Assembly: GCA_934647195.1 (NCBI GenBank)
Contig: CAKUFD010000013.1
Coordinates: 1 to 41,051 of the forward strand
Direction of reading: 5' to 3'
Length of the DNA stretch: 41,051 nt
From: an uncultured Collinsella sp.
Lineage (GTDB): Bacteria > Actinomycetota > Coriobacteriia > Coriobacteriales > Coriobacteriaceae
The notes beneath the pieces are model-generated. The model did no database searches. It was not told the origin of the DNA and was given only the letters and a program-made list of their open reading frames with translations. Both the position numbers and the translations under genes were made by a program. Positions 7,359 to 17,196 of the stretch are shown piece by piece (within the stretch, counting starts at the first letter, position 1; each line of letters opens with the position of its first letter).

Positions 7359-7728
7359 GCGTAGCGTAGGGCTATCGCGGGGTTTTCCGGAAAAGAAACA
7401 GCCGAGGGAAACGCCCCGGCACCTGGATGCTCTCCTGGCGAAAAATCATCCACTTCATATCATCGCCCGCGCAGGAGTTCGAACGCGCGCAAATCGATCT
7501 GGACGCAAGCGAAGTCCCAGCCCGTTACGCGACTCATGGGTAAACCACCTGAGACTACTCGCTTTACCTGCCGATAGCGCGTCTTAGCATGCCTGACCAG
7601 TTGGCTTCGCATTCCGGCAATCATGCCGCTCCCGCCTCATGCTCGTCGGTTATAACGCCATAGGCGACGGCAGCGATAAAAAGCTACCGTTGACCGCCAA
7701 TATCACCTTATCGAACCATCCATGACCC
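7359..7728. other. Intergenic stretch without recognisable gene
   Basis: Neither strand shows a supported gene. A GAGTTCGAAC stretch near 7470 looks like a tRNA T-loop but no acceptor or anticodon arm can be built around it. This stretch separates the ATPase relic from the 3' end of the pilus operon. Confidence 0.5.
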
Positions 7729-8655
7729 TCAACAACGGCCCCTTTGTTCGCAGCCACCGTTGGACTTAGCGTTGTACCGCTTGCGAACCCGATGCACGAT
7801 GACGTCCAGCAAGACAAGCACCATAGCCGCAACAACAACGAGAACCGCAACTTCGCGCCTACCCCAATGCCTCGCCAAGAGACCCTTCTGCTTGACAGCT
7901 TCCTGCTCGATATATTCGGTACGATCGCAATGGACGAACAGCCGATGGTCGTTCACGCCATAAGGCGTGCAAGTCACAAGCGTCAGCTTGTCAGCCCCTG
8001 GTTCGATGGCGAGGGAGTCAACCTCGTCGGGCCACACCACCTCAGAACCCACCACCTTGTACGCGAGCGTTTGACCCATGGTGTGCAGAAGGACGAGATC
8101 GCCCTCTTTGAGAGCATGGATGTCATCGAACATACTGAGGTTACGCATGCCGGAATGGGCCGTGAGCACACAGTGAGAAGACATCCCGCCCACAGGCAAG
8201 CTTGTTCCCTCGAGATGGCCAACGCCAGCCATGAGCACTTCTTCACTCGTGCCGTGATAGATAGGCATGTTCACGTTAATGGATGGAATCTCAATCCAGC
8301 TCATCATGGGATCGCGATCGAATATAAGCTGATCTCCATAGGGTTCCACCTGGTCGGCAGGAAGCTCGGGGCTATCGTGGGCAAGCAATTCGTTGTACGC
8401 ACGAGCCTGAAGAAGAATCCGTTCACGCTCCTCCGCGGGAAGAGCGTCTACCGTGCTAGACACAGCGTTGATTTGATTGAAAGCACCCGAAGCCTCAAGC
8501 CTGTCAAAAACCCAGGGCCACACCATCAGAGCGGCGCCGACGAGAATGACGATCACGGTGATAAGCCGATCGGCCCAGCGAGGCAAACGTTTACGGCGTC
8601 TCTTATTGCACGAAGCGGAGGCATCTATCGCCATGCGGTCGTCTCGTCGTTTCAT
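7729..8655 (-). CDS. Class C (pilus) sortase
   Basis: This encodes 308 residues and is the pilin polymerase of the operon. It has an N-terminal membrane segment (about residues 31-48), a lid region with DP at 115-116 in DRDPMMSW that can cover the active site, catalytic His167 in LTAHSG, Cys229 in TLVTCTPYG and Arg238 in NDHRLF, and a second membrane segment near the C-terminus (about 269-288). A lid and a C-terminal membrane anchor are class C hallmarks. The start at 8655 is preferred over an ATG 30 bases upstream because GGAGG lies 10 bases before it. The protein joins the LPxTG pilins encoded upstream into a covalent fibre outside the membrane. It is the last gene of the operon, beyond a hairpin. 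Confidence 0.9.
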   Translation of the reverse strand: MKRRDDRMAIDASASCNKRRRKRLPRWADRLITVIVILVGAALMVWPWVFDRLEASGAFNQINAVSSTVDALPAEERERILLQARAYNELLAHDSPELPADQVEPYGDQLIFDRDPMMSWIEIPSINVNMPIYHGTSEEVLMAGVGHLEGTSLPVGGMSSHCVLTAHSGMRNLSMFDDIHALKEGDLVLLHTMGQTLAYKVVGSEVVWPDEVDSLAIEPGADKLTLVTCTPYGVNDHRLFVHCDRTEYIEQEAVKQKGLLARHWGRREVAVLVVVAAMVLVLLDVIVHRVRKRYNAKSNGGCEQRGRC

Positions 8656-8766
8656 CGTCTCGGCGCCTCCAACGTCGGTCGTCATGGATACGTAAAGGTT
8701 GCTGGTTCACAGGCGAAAGCGTACATGCCAAAAACGCGAGGCCACGGCAGGAACGCTACTCAAAGA

Positions 8767-8802
8767 GCGAGGCCCCACAGGTCAAAAACCCTAGGGCCTC
8801 GC
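8767..8802 (-). terminator. Hairpin between backbone pilin and sortase
   Basis: GCGAGGCCC (8767-8775) and GGGCCTCGC (8794-8802) form a perfect 9-bp stem. On the minus strand only a weak TCTTTG follows, so partial termination is more likely than complete. This would give abundant pilin mRNA and less sortase mRNA, a usual ratio for pilus operons. Confidence 0.6.
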
Positions 8803-8850
8803 CTCTTAAAAACAATAATTCATTCGAAAAGGAACAAGCCAGAACACCGG

Positions 8851-10623
8851 CTATTCCTCGGACTCCTTGCGGCGGCCGCGGATGAGGCGCGCAACGCCGA
8901 TAACGAGCACTGCGCCGCCGACCACCCAGGTGAGCGTCACGCCGTCAAGGCCGGTGATGGGAAGGCCCACGGACTTGGTGTTGCCAACGTTGATGGTGAC
9001 CTCGCCAGCAGCAGCATCGGCACCGGTGCCGTCCGTGCCGGTCAGCTTGTTGTCGCCGGCGGTGCCGTCAAGCGTACCGAAGGCGATGTCGGTGCGGCCC
9101 TTGTCGGCCTCAGAGACTGCCGCCGTAAGGCTCGTCACCTTCATCGTCGAATTGTTGTACTCGGCAGCGATGGTGAAGGTGAAGGGATTGGCCTTGGTGT
9201 ACTTGGTGTCGTCAGGGGTCTGGACCTCGGTCACCTTGTAAGAGCCGGCGTCGAGGCCGGAGACGGCGATGTTGCCGTTGTCGCTGGACGTGAACTTCAC
9301 GTACTCGGGAAGGTTGTTGGCGTCGGCAACGGTCACGAGCTGGCCCGCGACAACGCCCGCGGCGGAATCAGCCTTCGAGGCGACATACTGATCCTTGGTG
9401 TTCGCGTCTGCGGATTGGATGGTGAAGACGGCGCCCGCGAGGCCCTTCTCGGTGCCCTGATCGACCTTGTTGAGGTTGAGCTTGAACGCGAAGTCGGCAA
9501 CCGTGTCCTCGATCGTCTCGCCCGTGCCCTCGGCATACGGGTTGTTGGAGTACTCGAGCCTGACGGTATTGGGGTTGCCGCCCTTGTTGTCGCCGGTGGC
9601 GTTGCCAATCACGGCGTTTCCGTTGAGTTTGGCCTTGTAGAAGACGACGATCTGGGTGTTTGCGTCTACGTTCTCAACATCTTTGAGGCCCTTCTTGGTT
9701 CCGTCGACCTTGAATTCGACCGTAAGCGTGTCGTTGTCCCAGGCAACGTCGTACTTGCTCGTGTCGATCACGGTGTAGGCGCCGCCGTTCAGCGCGTACA
9801 CCGCGATCGATCCGTCGATGTAATCAAGCCCGCTGGAAAGCACGTCGGTGAACTTGTACGCATACGTGTCGAAGGTAGCGTAGTTGCTGGCAATGGTGCC
9901 GGTGAGCCTGTAATTCACCTCCTGGCCGATCTGGGAATCGGCGACGTCTTTCCATGTATCGGAGCTTTTAACGTCCGCGTCAGTGGCGTCCGTGTCGTCG
10001 AGAATCTTCTTCTCGACGGTGGGCACGCCCTTCTTGGGGGTGACGGTCGTCGAGCTGGTGCCGTCGATTACGGCGTACACCGGAGAGGTGAAGGTGTCGG
10101 TCGATTTCCCGTCGGGGGAGCCGGCGCTCGCGGTGAGGAACAGCCAGTAACCGGCATCGAGACCGGAAAGTGACGCGCTGCCCGCGGGCGTCGCCTTCCA
10201 GGCATCGCTGCTGTTCAGGTTGGCGGCGATCAGGCTCAGGACGTTATCGCTTGCGACCTTCGAGTCGGTCCCGGCAACTCCGGCGTTAGCGCTCAGCCAG
10301 CCGGCGGCATCCTGCGCGTTCTCGCTGCTATAGGACGGCTCCTTCGCCTGGATGGCGGCAACCACGGCTGCCTTGGCGTCGTTGCTGGCCCACTCGATGT
10401 TGCTCACCGTCGTGGCCCCGTCGGTCGTCGCGACTGTTGCATTGAAAATCCGAATTCCCTTATAGGCCGACGGCGCTGAGTAATCGGCATCTACGAACGT
10501 GACGGTCGACCCTGCGCCCTCCGCAAACGCCATACCGACAGGGATGACGACGTTGCCGAGGGCCATCGTCGCGGTAAGGCCTGCCGTAAGAGCGAGGCGG
10601 GCGAACTTCTTACTGGTCTTCAA
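8851..10623 (-). CDS. Backbone pilin, LPxTG-anchored with D2 and SpaA-type domains
   Basis: This encodes 590 residues from a TTG start at 10623, chosen because GAGAGGAA lies just upstream and a signal peptide (KKFARLALTAGLTATMALG, then an AFA cleavage region) begins there. Further upstream there is no better start. Next come an N-terminal domain, the conserved VPTVEKKI lysine region that usually provides the pilin cross-link, and a fimbrial isopeptide-forming D2 domain (LTGTIASNYATFDTY, LSSGLDYIDGS). After these lie a SpaA/Cna-B domain with an E-box (YKVTEVQTPDD), the LPITG sorting signal (near residue 554), a hydrophobic stretch and a charged RGRRKESEE tail. It is assembled into the fibre by the class C sortase. 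Confidence 0.85.
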   Translation of the reverse strand: MKTSKKFARLALTAGLTATMALGNVVIPVGMAFAEGAGSTVTFVDADYSAPSAYKGIRIFNATVATTDGATTVSNIEWASNDAKAAVVAAIQAKEPSYSSENAQDAAGWLSANAGVAGTDSKVASDNVLSLIAANLNSSDAWKATPAGSASLSGLDAGYWLFLTASAGSPDGKSTDTFTSPVYAVIDGTSSTTVTPKKGVPTVEKKILDDTDATDADVKSSDTWKDVADSQIGQEVNYRLTGTIASNYATFDTYAYKFTDVLSSGLDYIDGSIAVYALNGGAYTVIDTSKYDVAWDNDTLTVEFKVDGTKKGLKDVENVDANTQIVVFYKAKLNGNAVIGNATGDNKGGNPNTVRLEYSNNPYAEGTGETIEDTVADFAFKLNLNKVDQGTEKGLAGAVFTIQSADANTKDQYVASKADSAAGVVAGQLVTVADANNLPEYVKFTSSDNGNIAVSGLDAGSYKVTEVQTPDDTKYTKANPFTFTIAAEYNNSTMKVTSLTAAVSEADKGRTDIAFGTLDGTAGDNKLTGTDGTGADAAAGEVTINVGNTKSVGLPITGLDGVTLTWVVGGAVLVIGVARLIRGRRKESEE

Positions 10624-10771
10624 GTTTGGTTCCTCTCTATCCTCCCTATATGGAAGGGAGCTGATGGAATGAGGCCGGTGATTGAGTCGGCCTTTGAGCC
10701 GAGCATTTGAAATGGACGAGCAGCGATGGCGCAACTACGGCGGGAATAACGCGGCGAATGGCGTGGAGTGG

Positions 10772-12458
10772 TTACTTGTCACGGCGGCATCCTTCTCGCC
10801 TAAAGAGCCGCGATCCAACAACGAGTAGGATTCCAGCGACTGCAATCGCAGATAGGGCGACCAGGCATCGATCGCCGGTTTTGGGAAGAAGCCCTTTGAA
10901 CCACTCGCCAGGACCTGAGGGCTCTTGCGAGTTCGGGATCGTAGCTTCCACAGTGCCTGAGGCGGCATCTGCTCCGTCGATGAACAGCGGATCCTCCGCG
11001 GATATGGTGAGTGTGGGCCTCGCGGCAGCGACCTGCTGGACGTCGAGCCCCTCGATTGCAAGCGCGAGCGCCCGTGCGCCGGTGAGGCCGACGTAGCCCT
11101 CGGGCGCTGCGACCTCCTCGACTGTGAGCGTCCCGGAGTCCACGCCGCTAACCGCCACGCGTCCGTTTGCGTCGGTGGCGACGGTCGCATCGCCTTCAGC
11201 CCACGTTCCGTCTGACGTAAGTCGGCGGCCGCGGTCGTCGGTGATGCGCAGCACGGCGCCGGAAAGCGGCCTTTGGTCCTCGCTTGCGCGCTTAGTGAGC
11301 GCAAGGTTCCAGGTGTAGGCGGTGGCGTCATCGCTCGGGGTGCGGGTATAGTCGCCCTCCCCGCCCTGGTCGGCGAAGGGCGAGCGCGGGTAGAGCAGGT
11401 ACACCTCGTTGGGGTTGCCCTTTTGTGCCCCGCGATTGGCGCTCGTACCCAAAGGTGCGTTGTAAACGACGACCACACGGGCTCCTTCGGCGAACTTCTC
11501 TGCGCCGCCAAGCGCAGCGATAAGGTCGTCCGTCCTTACGGTGAAGGTGTTGGCTGCCGCATCAACTGCGACGTCGCACCTGGCGGTGATGTCTCTCCAC
11601 CCGTCCGCGGGCTCGGTGCCTATAGAGCCGCCTGCGGCGTCGACTGCATCGAAGTTGCCGTCTGCACCTGCTGCCACGTAGACGCGCGCTCGAGACGACC
11701 TTGGCGGGATCGAGCCCCGCGCTCATGGTGTCAGCGAACTCGATCGTGTACGCGTCGTAGCCGACAAGGCCCGCGGGAATCGTGGCGCTAAGGCGCCAGT
11801 ACAGGTTATCGCCCACAGTGGCGTCGGCGGCTTTTCGCCATATATCGTCTGAGTCCTCGAGTACATGCTTGCGAACCGCCGGCACAGCTGCCTTGGGCTC
11901 AGCGGTGACAGGAGCGCCTCCCACCAGAGTAAATATCGGAGCCGTACCCGCCTGGGACTCTCCAACGGCGCCCTCTTCGGCGACGACGAGCCAGTACCCG
12001 GTGGGAAGGTTTACGCTAATGCCAGCAGAAATCGCCTTGGGTTCTATGCCTGCCGTGCGAATTGCGCGGGCGAGCTCCATGGCGAGCGCGGGCGTCATGT
12101 GATTATCGGAGTCGAGCCACTCGGCAACGTCCTGGGCGGCGGCGTCTGTGGTTTCCATGCCAGCTTCGTGCAGGACGGGGAGCACGGCTTCACGCACGGT
12201 GTCGCTTGCCCACGCCACGTTGGTGGCCAACTTACCTCCGGAGCCATCTCCGTCGGCAACCTTCGCCCCAAAAAGCTGGTATGCCTCGTACGCGTCTGCA
12301 ACTGAGTCCGACACCGTGAGGACGCCCGTCGCAGCCGCATGCTCAGATGCGCTGGTCGCCAACGCCGGTCTTGGAAGAATCGGCACGAGCGTTAGCGCAA
12401 GCATGCAAAGAACGGCGACAAGCCTCTGGGCGCGAAAATCGGAGCTAAAGCTAATCAC
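10772..12458 (-). pseudogene. Ancillary LPxTG pilin interrupted by a frameshift
   Basis: The 5' half starts at GTG 12458 with a signal peptide (LVAVLCMLALTLVPILPRP) and a D2-type segment (LYWRLSATIPAGLVGYDAY, MSAGLDPAKVV). The 3' half is in another frame from about 11690 (VYVAAGADGNFDAV onward), with a SpaA domain, an E-box (VEEVAAPEGYVG), LPKTG and a membrane anchor. The break lies in a GCGCGCG run at about 11684-11692; adding one CG unit rejoins the two halves into ~561 residues. It could be a real mutation, slipped-strand phase variation or a sequencing error. The start overlaps the stop of the tip adhesin by 8 bases, with GGAGGAA upstream, so translation is coupled. If truncated, it lacks the sorting signal and would be secreted. 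Confidence 0.8.
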
Positions 12459-15400
12459 GGTTCATTCCTCCTCTTTTTGCACCGGTGCGGTACCGATGTA
12501 TCCGTGCTGCGGCGAGGGAGAGAAGCGCAGCACCGACCAGGTACGTAACCATCGTTCCCGTGCCGCCGGTGACGGGCAGGATAATCGAATGCTTGTTGGT
12601 GAAGGTCGGCAGGATCGGGGAGTCGTTGTCGTAGGTGACGGTGGCTTCAAGCTGCCCATCGCCATTGGTCACCTGAACCGCGACCTTGTGCTCTGCCGCG
12701 TCGTAGGCGATATGGTCCTCGACGTTGTTCACGGCACCTTCGGGGATGACCTCGGAAATGGTGTAGTGGTACTCTCCGGTCTTGCTGAAACTAACGTCGA
12801 ATGCGATGTTCCCCTCGGCGTCGTTGGTCACCGTCTGGAGCACTTTGCCCTCAGCGTCCTTGAGCGCAAATGAGAACTGTCCGTCCTCGAGCGTTCCGCC
12901 TTCGAGCGTTTTCTTTGCGGCGATGCGAGCGCTGCCCGTCATACGGTTGTCGTAGACCCAGATTTCGTCCTTTTTATCGTCGCTGACAATCTCTGCATCG
13001 CCGACGATGCTCCTTGCCTTTTCGAGAGCGGCTCGGTAGATCTCGTCAGTTGCGTTGCCCTTGAGCATGATCCACTTGGGCGCTGCCACGGTATAGCCGG
13101 CAGGTGCTTTCGACTCGACAAGCTGATAGAGCACGCAATCGGCCATCGCTTTTGCGCTCGTGCCGAACGAGACCTTGCCATCGGCATTAGTCACGGCGGT
13201 TTCGAACACAGTCTTGGCGTTTTCGACGCCCGCCGTCGCGACCTGGTTCATGTCTATGCTGTAGAGCGTGAACTCGGCACCCGCGAGCGTCGTACCAACC
13301 TGTTGGGCGTCGTATTTGGTCGCCGTGATGCCATAGCCGTTGCCGCCCGCGTTGGCAGAAGCCTTCTTGATAATCCATGCTTGCTCGTCGGTCGCGGAGC
13401 CTTCCGTCACGCCCGTGAGCTTGGCGGTATTGGAGAGAGAAATCTTGTCGCCGGGGTTTCCGCTTGGGACGACCTCGTACTCGACCTTGAGGTACTTTCC
13501 GTCGGGCACCTTGAGGGTCAACTGCGTGCACAGACCGGTACCGCCGTCGACCTGCTCCACCTTTGACGAGTAGCCGTCCTCGGTCAGTTTCTTCCAAACG
13601 CCGTTGTCTCGCTCATAGATCTTGAGCGAAGAGGGTGCCAGCGTACACTTGGCGTCCATGGTATCGACGAGTTCGAGGAAGTCGCTTGTGCCCATCAGGT
13701 CGACGGCCGACTCGTTGACGAGGATGGTGTACTTGATGCGGTTGCTGTTGCCGACCTGCTTGCCGGCCTTCTTGATTACGTTGTTCTTGACGGTGACGGT
13801 GCCGCTGCCGGAGTCGAACTTCTTGCCTCCCGACTCGGCGCTGGCCGAGTTGGTGAACGTCGCCTCGTTCGCGGAGACGTTAAGCTCGCTGCGCTTGACC
13901 GCCGTCTTGTACGTGAGCTTCGCATAGCCGGCATAGTCGCCGAGTTCGGTCGTGGGGATGGAGAAGGTGACCGTGTTGCCGCTGCTGCTGATGCTGCTGG
14001 CGGCAAGCTTCTGGTCTGAAACGACCGTATCGGCCTCGCTTCCGCGCCCAAGCCCGGTATGCTGGCCGTAGGGATTCTGCACGAGCGTGTACTTGGCGGA
14101 GTTCGCAACATAGCTCATGCCATCCGGAAGGGTGTCGACGATGTTCAGCGGGGCGCCGCCGAGCTTTCCTGCTCCGTAGTATTCGCCATCCGCCACGCCC
14201 TTCTGGCGGTTTGCGTACACCGTCCAGTTGACGATCCACGCGCCCTTCTCGGCCGAGCCGTCGACGGCGCTCCAGTCGAAGTCCTCGTCCCAAGAAACCT
14301 TCGACTCCGCTTCCGGCTTCTCGACCGCAGGCGTTGCCTCCTTGTTGACGACATACATGACGTCAGGGGTATAGGGCCATTTGAGGCTCAACCCCGATGC
14401 GCTTACCGATGCGAAGTTCGAATACCAGCCTGACAGTGCGTCCGACTTGGTGGTGTAGGTGATGACGGCGTAGCCTTCGTTCTCGAGGGCGGCGTTCACC
14501 TTGTCGTTAACGTAGATATCGAGGTTGAAATTGCTCTTTGTCCCAAGAACCTGCTGGTTGGTTGTGAGTTTCCAGTCGACATCCCGCACTAACGCGGTTT
14601 GGCCGATTGTAATGGTTATGGAGTCGGCATCGACACCGATATTTTGAGTCCATGCCGACTGAAACGTGTCCTTCACCGTTACTGTGTCCGGATGGACCGC
14701 ATCGACGATCGCCCCCAGCGCGACGCGTGTTTCCCATGTTGCCCTGCCCGTCGTCGCGGCGTCCTCGGAACTCACGAGGCTCTTGGTAATCGGCGTGTCC
14801 ACCAGCTGCGGCGTGAACTTGCCGTCGCCTGAGCCCGAGACGGAGCCTTCTCGCTCGATGGTCGCGCTGTTGCGCACGGTGTCGTACGAGCTCGTGTCGT
14901 TCATCTTTGTGTGATAGACGATGCGGTAGGTGGCGTACTTGTCGGCAAGGTCAGGCGGGAATGTGTAGGTAAAGGAGCTCTGCGTCGAGTCGAGCTCGCC
15001 CGTTGCAAGGACCTCCGACCCGGAGGCGCCTTTGTAGACCGTATAGCTTCCCGTATACGTCTGCTTATCGTCCAGTTTGTCGGTGAACACGTAGCCGCTC
15101 ATGTCGGCCTTGAGTTCGCCTCGGTTGAGCGTGACCGTCCACGTGATGTCGGATGGCGTGCCCGAGCCGTTGGACTTGCTGATCATGTCGTAGCGAAAGC
15201 TTCCGGGGGCAGCCGTGGCCGTGCCGTTTTGGCGATCGCCGGTGCCGCCCCATTCCCACGTCGCCGTGTTCTTGGAGGCGTCCTGATCGTTGATAAACTC
15301 ACCGTTGCCCGCGGCAACGTCGCTCTTCAGCTCCGTTTCGTACGTGATCGTGTGGTCTCCCTTAGAAAGGTTGCCCAGGCTGTCGAGGGTCGCGGTCTGG

Positions 15401-16185
15401 CCGTTGATCGTCGGTTGCGGGTCGAGCTTCTTTCCGTCGAGCGTGAAGCTGCCGTCCACGAAGCTGAAGTTGTTGCCCAGCGTGTCGGTGAACTTGACGT
15501 TTGTGGCGTAGGATTCGACGCTCAGTTTTACGGTCCAGGTAACTTTTGCCACGCCGTCAGCGCCTTGGGAGAAGACCCCCTTCTTTGTCCCTATGATGGT
15601 GCCGTCTTTGGTGGGAATCTCGATAGACCCCACACCAGGGAACTCGACGGATGCGCTGCCGCCCGAACCGAGGTTCTTGTCTTTCAGTTCGAACGAGAAG
15701 CTGGCAGTAGCGTAAATATCCGCAGGATTTTTCTCGAGCCAGTTTTCGTCAAACGTGAAGATGGCCTTATTGCTCTCGATCTTCCATGTACCGGCTTTGA
15801 CGGCGTTGGCCCCCGAGCCTTCCATGAGATCGCCGCCATCGTTGTCGTCGACGACGATGGCGGCGGGAAACTCATAGGTAGCGCTATTGTTCTCGACTGA
15901 AGGCGCCTTGCCGGATTTGAATTCCGCCGAGAAAGCCCCGTATAAATGCATAGTGGACGTCATGGGGCCATTAAAGGGCTGGGTGTGGTTCTCGTCGGTG
16001 AAGAGATTAACCGCGACGTTTGCCGTATCCTCGTTGATCCTAATCGGCGCTGACGACCCCGAAGCCCCCTCAGCGTGAACGGGGGGCGCGACGAAGCAAA
16101 AGCAAAATGCCGCAAGAACAGCAAGGGCAGCATACATAGCACGACGAATAGAACGGCCTCGTTTTTTTCGCATAGTCACATTCAT
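12451..16185 (-). CDS. Large pilus tip adhesin, LPxTG-anchored
   Basis: This encodes about 1244 residues. The N-terminus carries RRAMYAALAVLAAFCFCFV and an HAEG cleavage region, so it is exported. The N-terminal third is built of collagen-binding/SdrC-like adhesin modules (VTWTVKLSVESYATNVKFTD, then SFTLDGKKLDPQP; another at ITWTVTLNRGELKADMSG). Several related beta modules follow, then a SpaA/Cna-B domain with YQLVESKAPAGY. A FctA/Spy0128-type pilin domain comes next (GQFSFALKDAEGKVLQTV, EYHYTISEVIPEG), then LPVTG, a hydrophobic anchor and an RYRTGAKRG tail. The start is uncertain: ATG 16185 or 16173 both fit the signal peptide, and the longer form from 16305 has no ribosome binding site. 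As first gene of the operon and the largest protein, it is most likely the tip subunit that touches the host. Confidence 0.8.
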   Translation of the reverse strand: MNVTMRKKRGRSIRRAMYAALAVLAAFCFCFVAPPVHAEGASGSSAPIRINEDTANVAVNLFTDENHTQPFNGPMTSTMHLYGAFSAEFKSGKAPSVENNSATYEFPAAIVVDDNDGGDLMEGSGANAVKAGTWKIESNKAIFTFDENWLEKNPADIYATASFSFELKDKNLGSGGSASVEFPGVGSIEIPTKDGTIIGTKKGVFSQGADGVAKVTWTVKLSVESYATNVKFTDTLGNNFSFVDGSFTLDGKKLDPQPTINGQTATLDSLGNLSKGDHTITYETELKSDVAAGNGEFINDQDASKNTATWEWGGTGDRQNGTATAAPGSFRYDMISKSNGSGTPSDITWTVTLNRGELKADMSGYVFTDKLDDKQTYTGSYTVYKGASGSEVLATGELDSTQSSFTYTFPPDLADKYATYRIVYHTKMNDTSSYDTVRNSATIEREGSVSGSGDGKFTPQLVDTPITKSLVSSEDAATTGRATWETRVALGAIVDAVHPDTVTVKDTFQSAWTQNIGVDADSITITIGQTALVRDVDWKLTTNQQVLGTKSNFNLDIYVNDKVNAALENEGYAVITYTTKSDALSGWYSNFASVSASGLSLKWPYTPDVMYVVNKEATPAVEKPEAESKVSWDEDFDWSAVDGSAEKGAWIVNWTVYANRQKGVADGEYYGAGKLGGAPLNIVDTLPDGMSYVANSAKYTLVQNPYGQHTGLGRGSEADTVVSDQKLAASSISSSGNTVTFSIPTTELGDYAGYAKLTYKTAVKRSELNVSANEATFTNSASAESGGKKFDSGSGTVTVKNNVIKKAGKQVGNSNRIKYTILVNESAVDLMGTSDFLELVDTMDAKCTLAPSSLKIYERDNGVWKKLTEDGYSSKVEQVDGGTGLCTQLTLKVPDGKYLKVEYEVVPSGNPGDKISLSNTAKLTGVTEGSATDEQAWIIKKASANAGGNGYGITATKYDAQQVGTTLAGAEFTLYSIDMNQVATAGVENAKTVFETAVTNADGKVSFGTSAKAMADCVLYQLVESKAPAGYTVAAPKWIMLKGNATDEIYRAALEKARSIVGDAEIVSDDKKDEIWVYDNRMTGSARIAAKKTLEGGTLEDGQFSFALKDAEGKVLQTVTNDAEGNIAFDVSFSKTGEYHYTISEVIPEGAVNNVEDHIAYDAAEHKVAVQVTNGDGQLEATVTYDNDSPILPTFTNKHSIILPVTGGTGTMVTYLVGAALLSLAAARIHRYRTGAKRGGMNRD

Positions 16186-16388
16186 CAAAGCTAAAAGACG
16201 CGGAGCCATTGAAAGCGCCATCTGTGCGCCTAGGGCTACTTTGATATTGCATACTAACAAAAAACATTTTCGACTTATCGTCGGCGTCAAAAAAACGACA
16301 GGCATCTGAATCTGAATCTAACCCATTCCCGTTGACAAGTCGATTTCCGTTTCGCATGACGCGGGCAACGGGGGGGTTGGAGACAGGC

Positions 16389-17150
16389 ATGGGAACCCCA
16401 TCGCCCAGGTACGCGGCCGAGTTCAAGCAAAAGGCCGTGGAGCTGTACGGAAAGTCCGGCACCACCTACGCCGAGGTGGCGCGCGGGCTCGGGTGCGACC
16501 CGGGCAGCCTCTCGGACTGGGTCAAGAAGGCCGACGCGGCTGATTTCGGGACGGGGGACAACCCGTTCCAGATGGCCGAGGGCCTGCGCAGGCGCGTGGC
16601 GCGGATCATGCGCGAGCGCGGGTGGCGCGGGGTGGCGCGCGAAGATGTCGAGAGGGTGCTCGAAGCGGGGGTCTACGCAGCCAATGCTGGCGGTGGCCAG
16701 CGCAGCATGGTGGTCGCCGTGCACAACGCTGAGCTTGCCGCGCACATCGGCCGCATGAACATGGCGGGTTTTAGTCGGACCGGTTTGGCAGGCAGCTATG
16801 TGAGTCGCGATCAGCCGAGTGTGATCGACGACGCATCCATCAAGAATGGTTTCTATGATGCCCCGACGGTGCTCTGCATCTTTTGCCAGGAGCGTTTTTT
16901 GTTTAGTGTTGCCGATGCATTTGCTATTGCGCAGAACATGGCTCTCGAGGCGCATGCGCTGGGGCTCGGGAGTTGTATCGTCAGCCGAGCCGAAAAGACA
17001 TTTGTATCCGACGAGGGCCAAGAGCTGCTCAAATCCTGGGACGTGCCAGAAGGCTATATCTGCAAGGCATTCGCAACGCTTGACTACTGCGACGGCCCCT
17101 ATCCCGCCGCCAGATCACGCCGCGATGGGCGTGCCCTCATCATCGATTAG
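16389..17150 (+). pseudogene. In-frame fusion of an IS3 OrfA fragment to an N-terminally truncated nitroreductase
   Basis: From ATG 16389 (TTGGAGACAGG upstream) the first ~65 residues are an IS3-family OrfA helix-turn-helix (RYAAEFKQKAVELYGKSG, YAEVARGLGCDPGSLSDWVKK, NPFQMAEGLRR). A short RVARIMRERGWRGV piece looks like OrfB. From about residue 87 the protein is a nitroreductase (RVLEAGVYAANAGGGQR, SIKNGFYDAPTVLCIF, AFAIAQNMALEAHALGLGS). The nitroreductase has lost its first ~25 residues, including the usual RRSVRxY segment that helps bind FMN. The open frame is intact through 253 residues, so a chimeric protein could be made, but enzymatic function is doubtful. It probably arose by deletion after IS insertion. 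Confidence 0.75.
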
Positions 17151-17196
17151 CAAAATGACCTCTTGTGGACGGAGAAAACGGTTCATCTGTCTCGGG

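Noticed and set aside
7464..7480. tRNA T-loop-like GAGTTCGAAC
   Set aside because: No acceptor stem, D arm or anticodon arm can be formed around it.
7744..10173. 809-codon open frame on the plus strand across the sortase and backbone pilin
   Set aside because: It is antisense to two genes with clear sortase and pilin motifs, has no family resemblance and is rich in Val/Gly/Arg as expected for a shadow frame in GC-rich DNA.
14911..15900. 329-codon plus-strand open frame within the tip adhesin
   Set aside because: Antisense shadow of a continuous adhesin frame with coherent beta modules.
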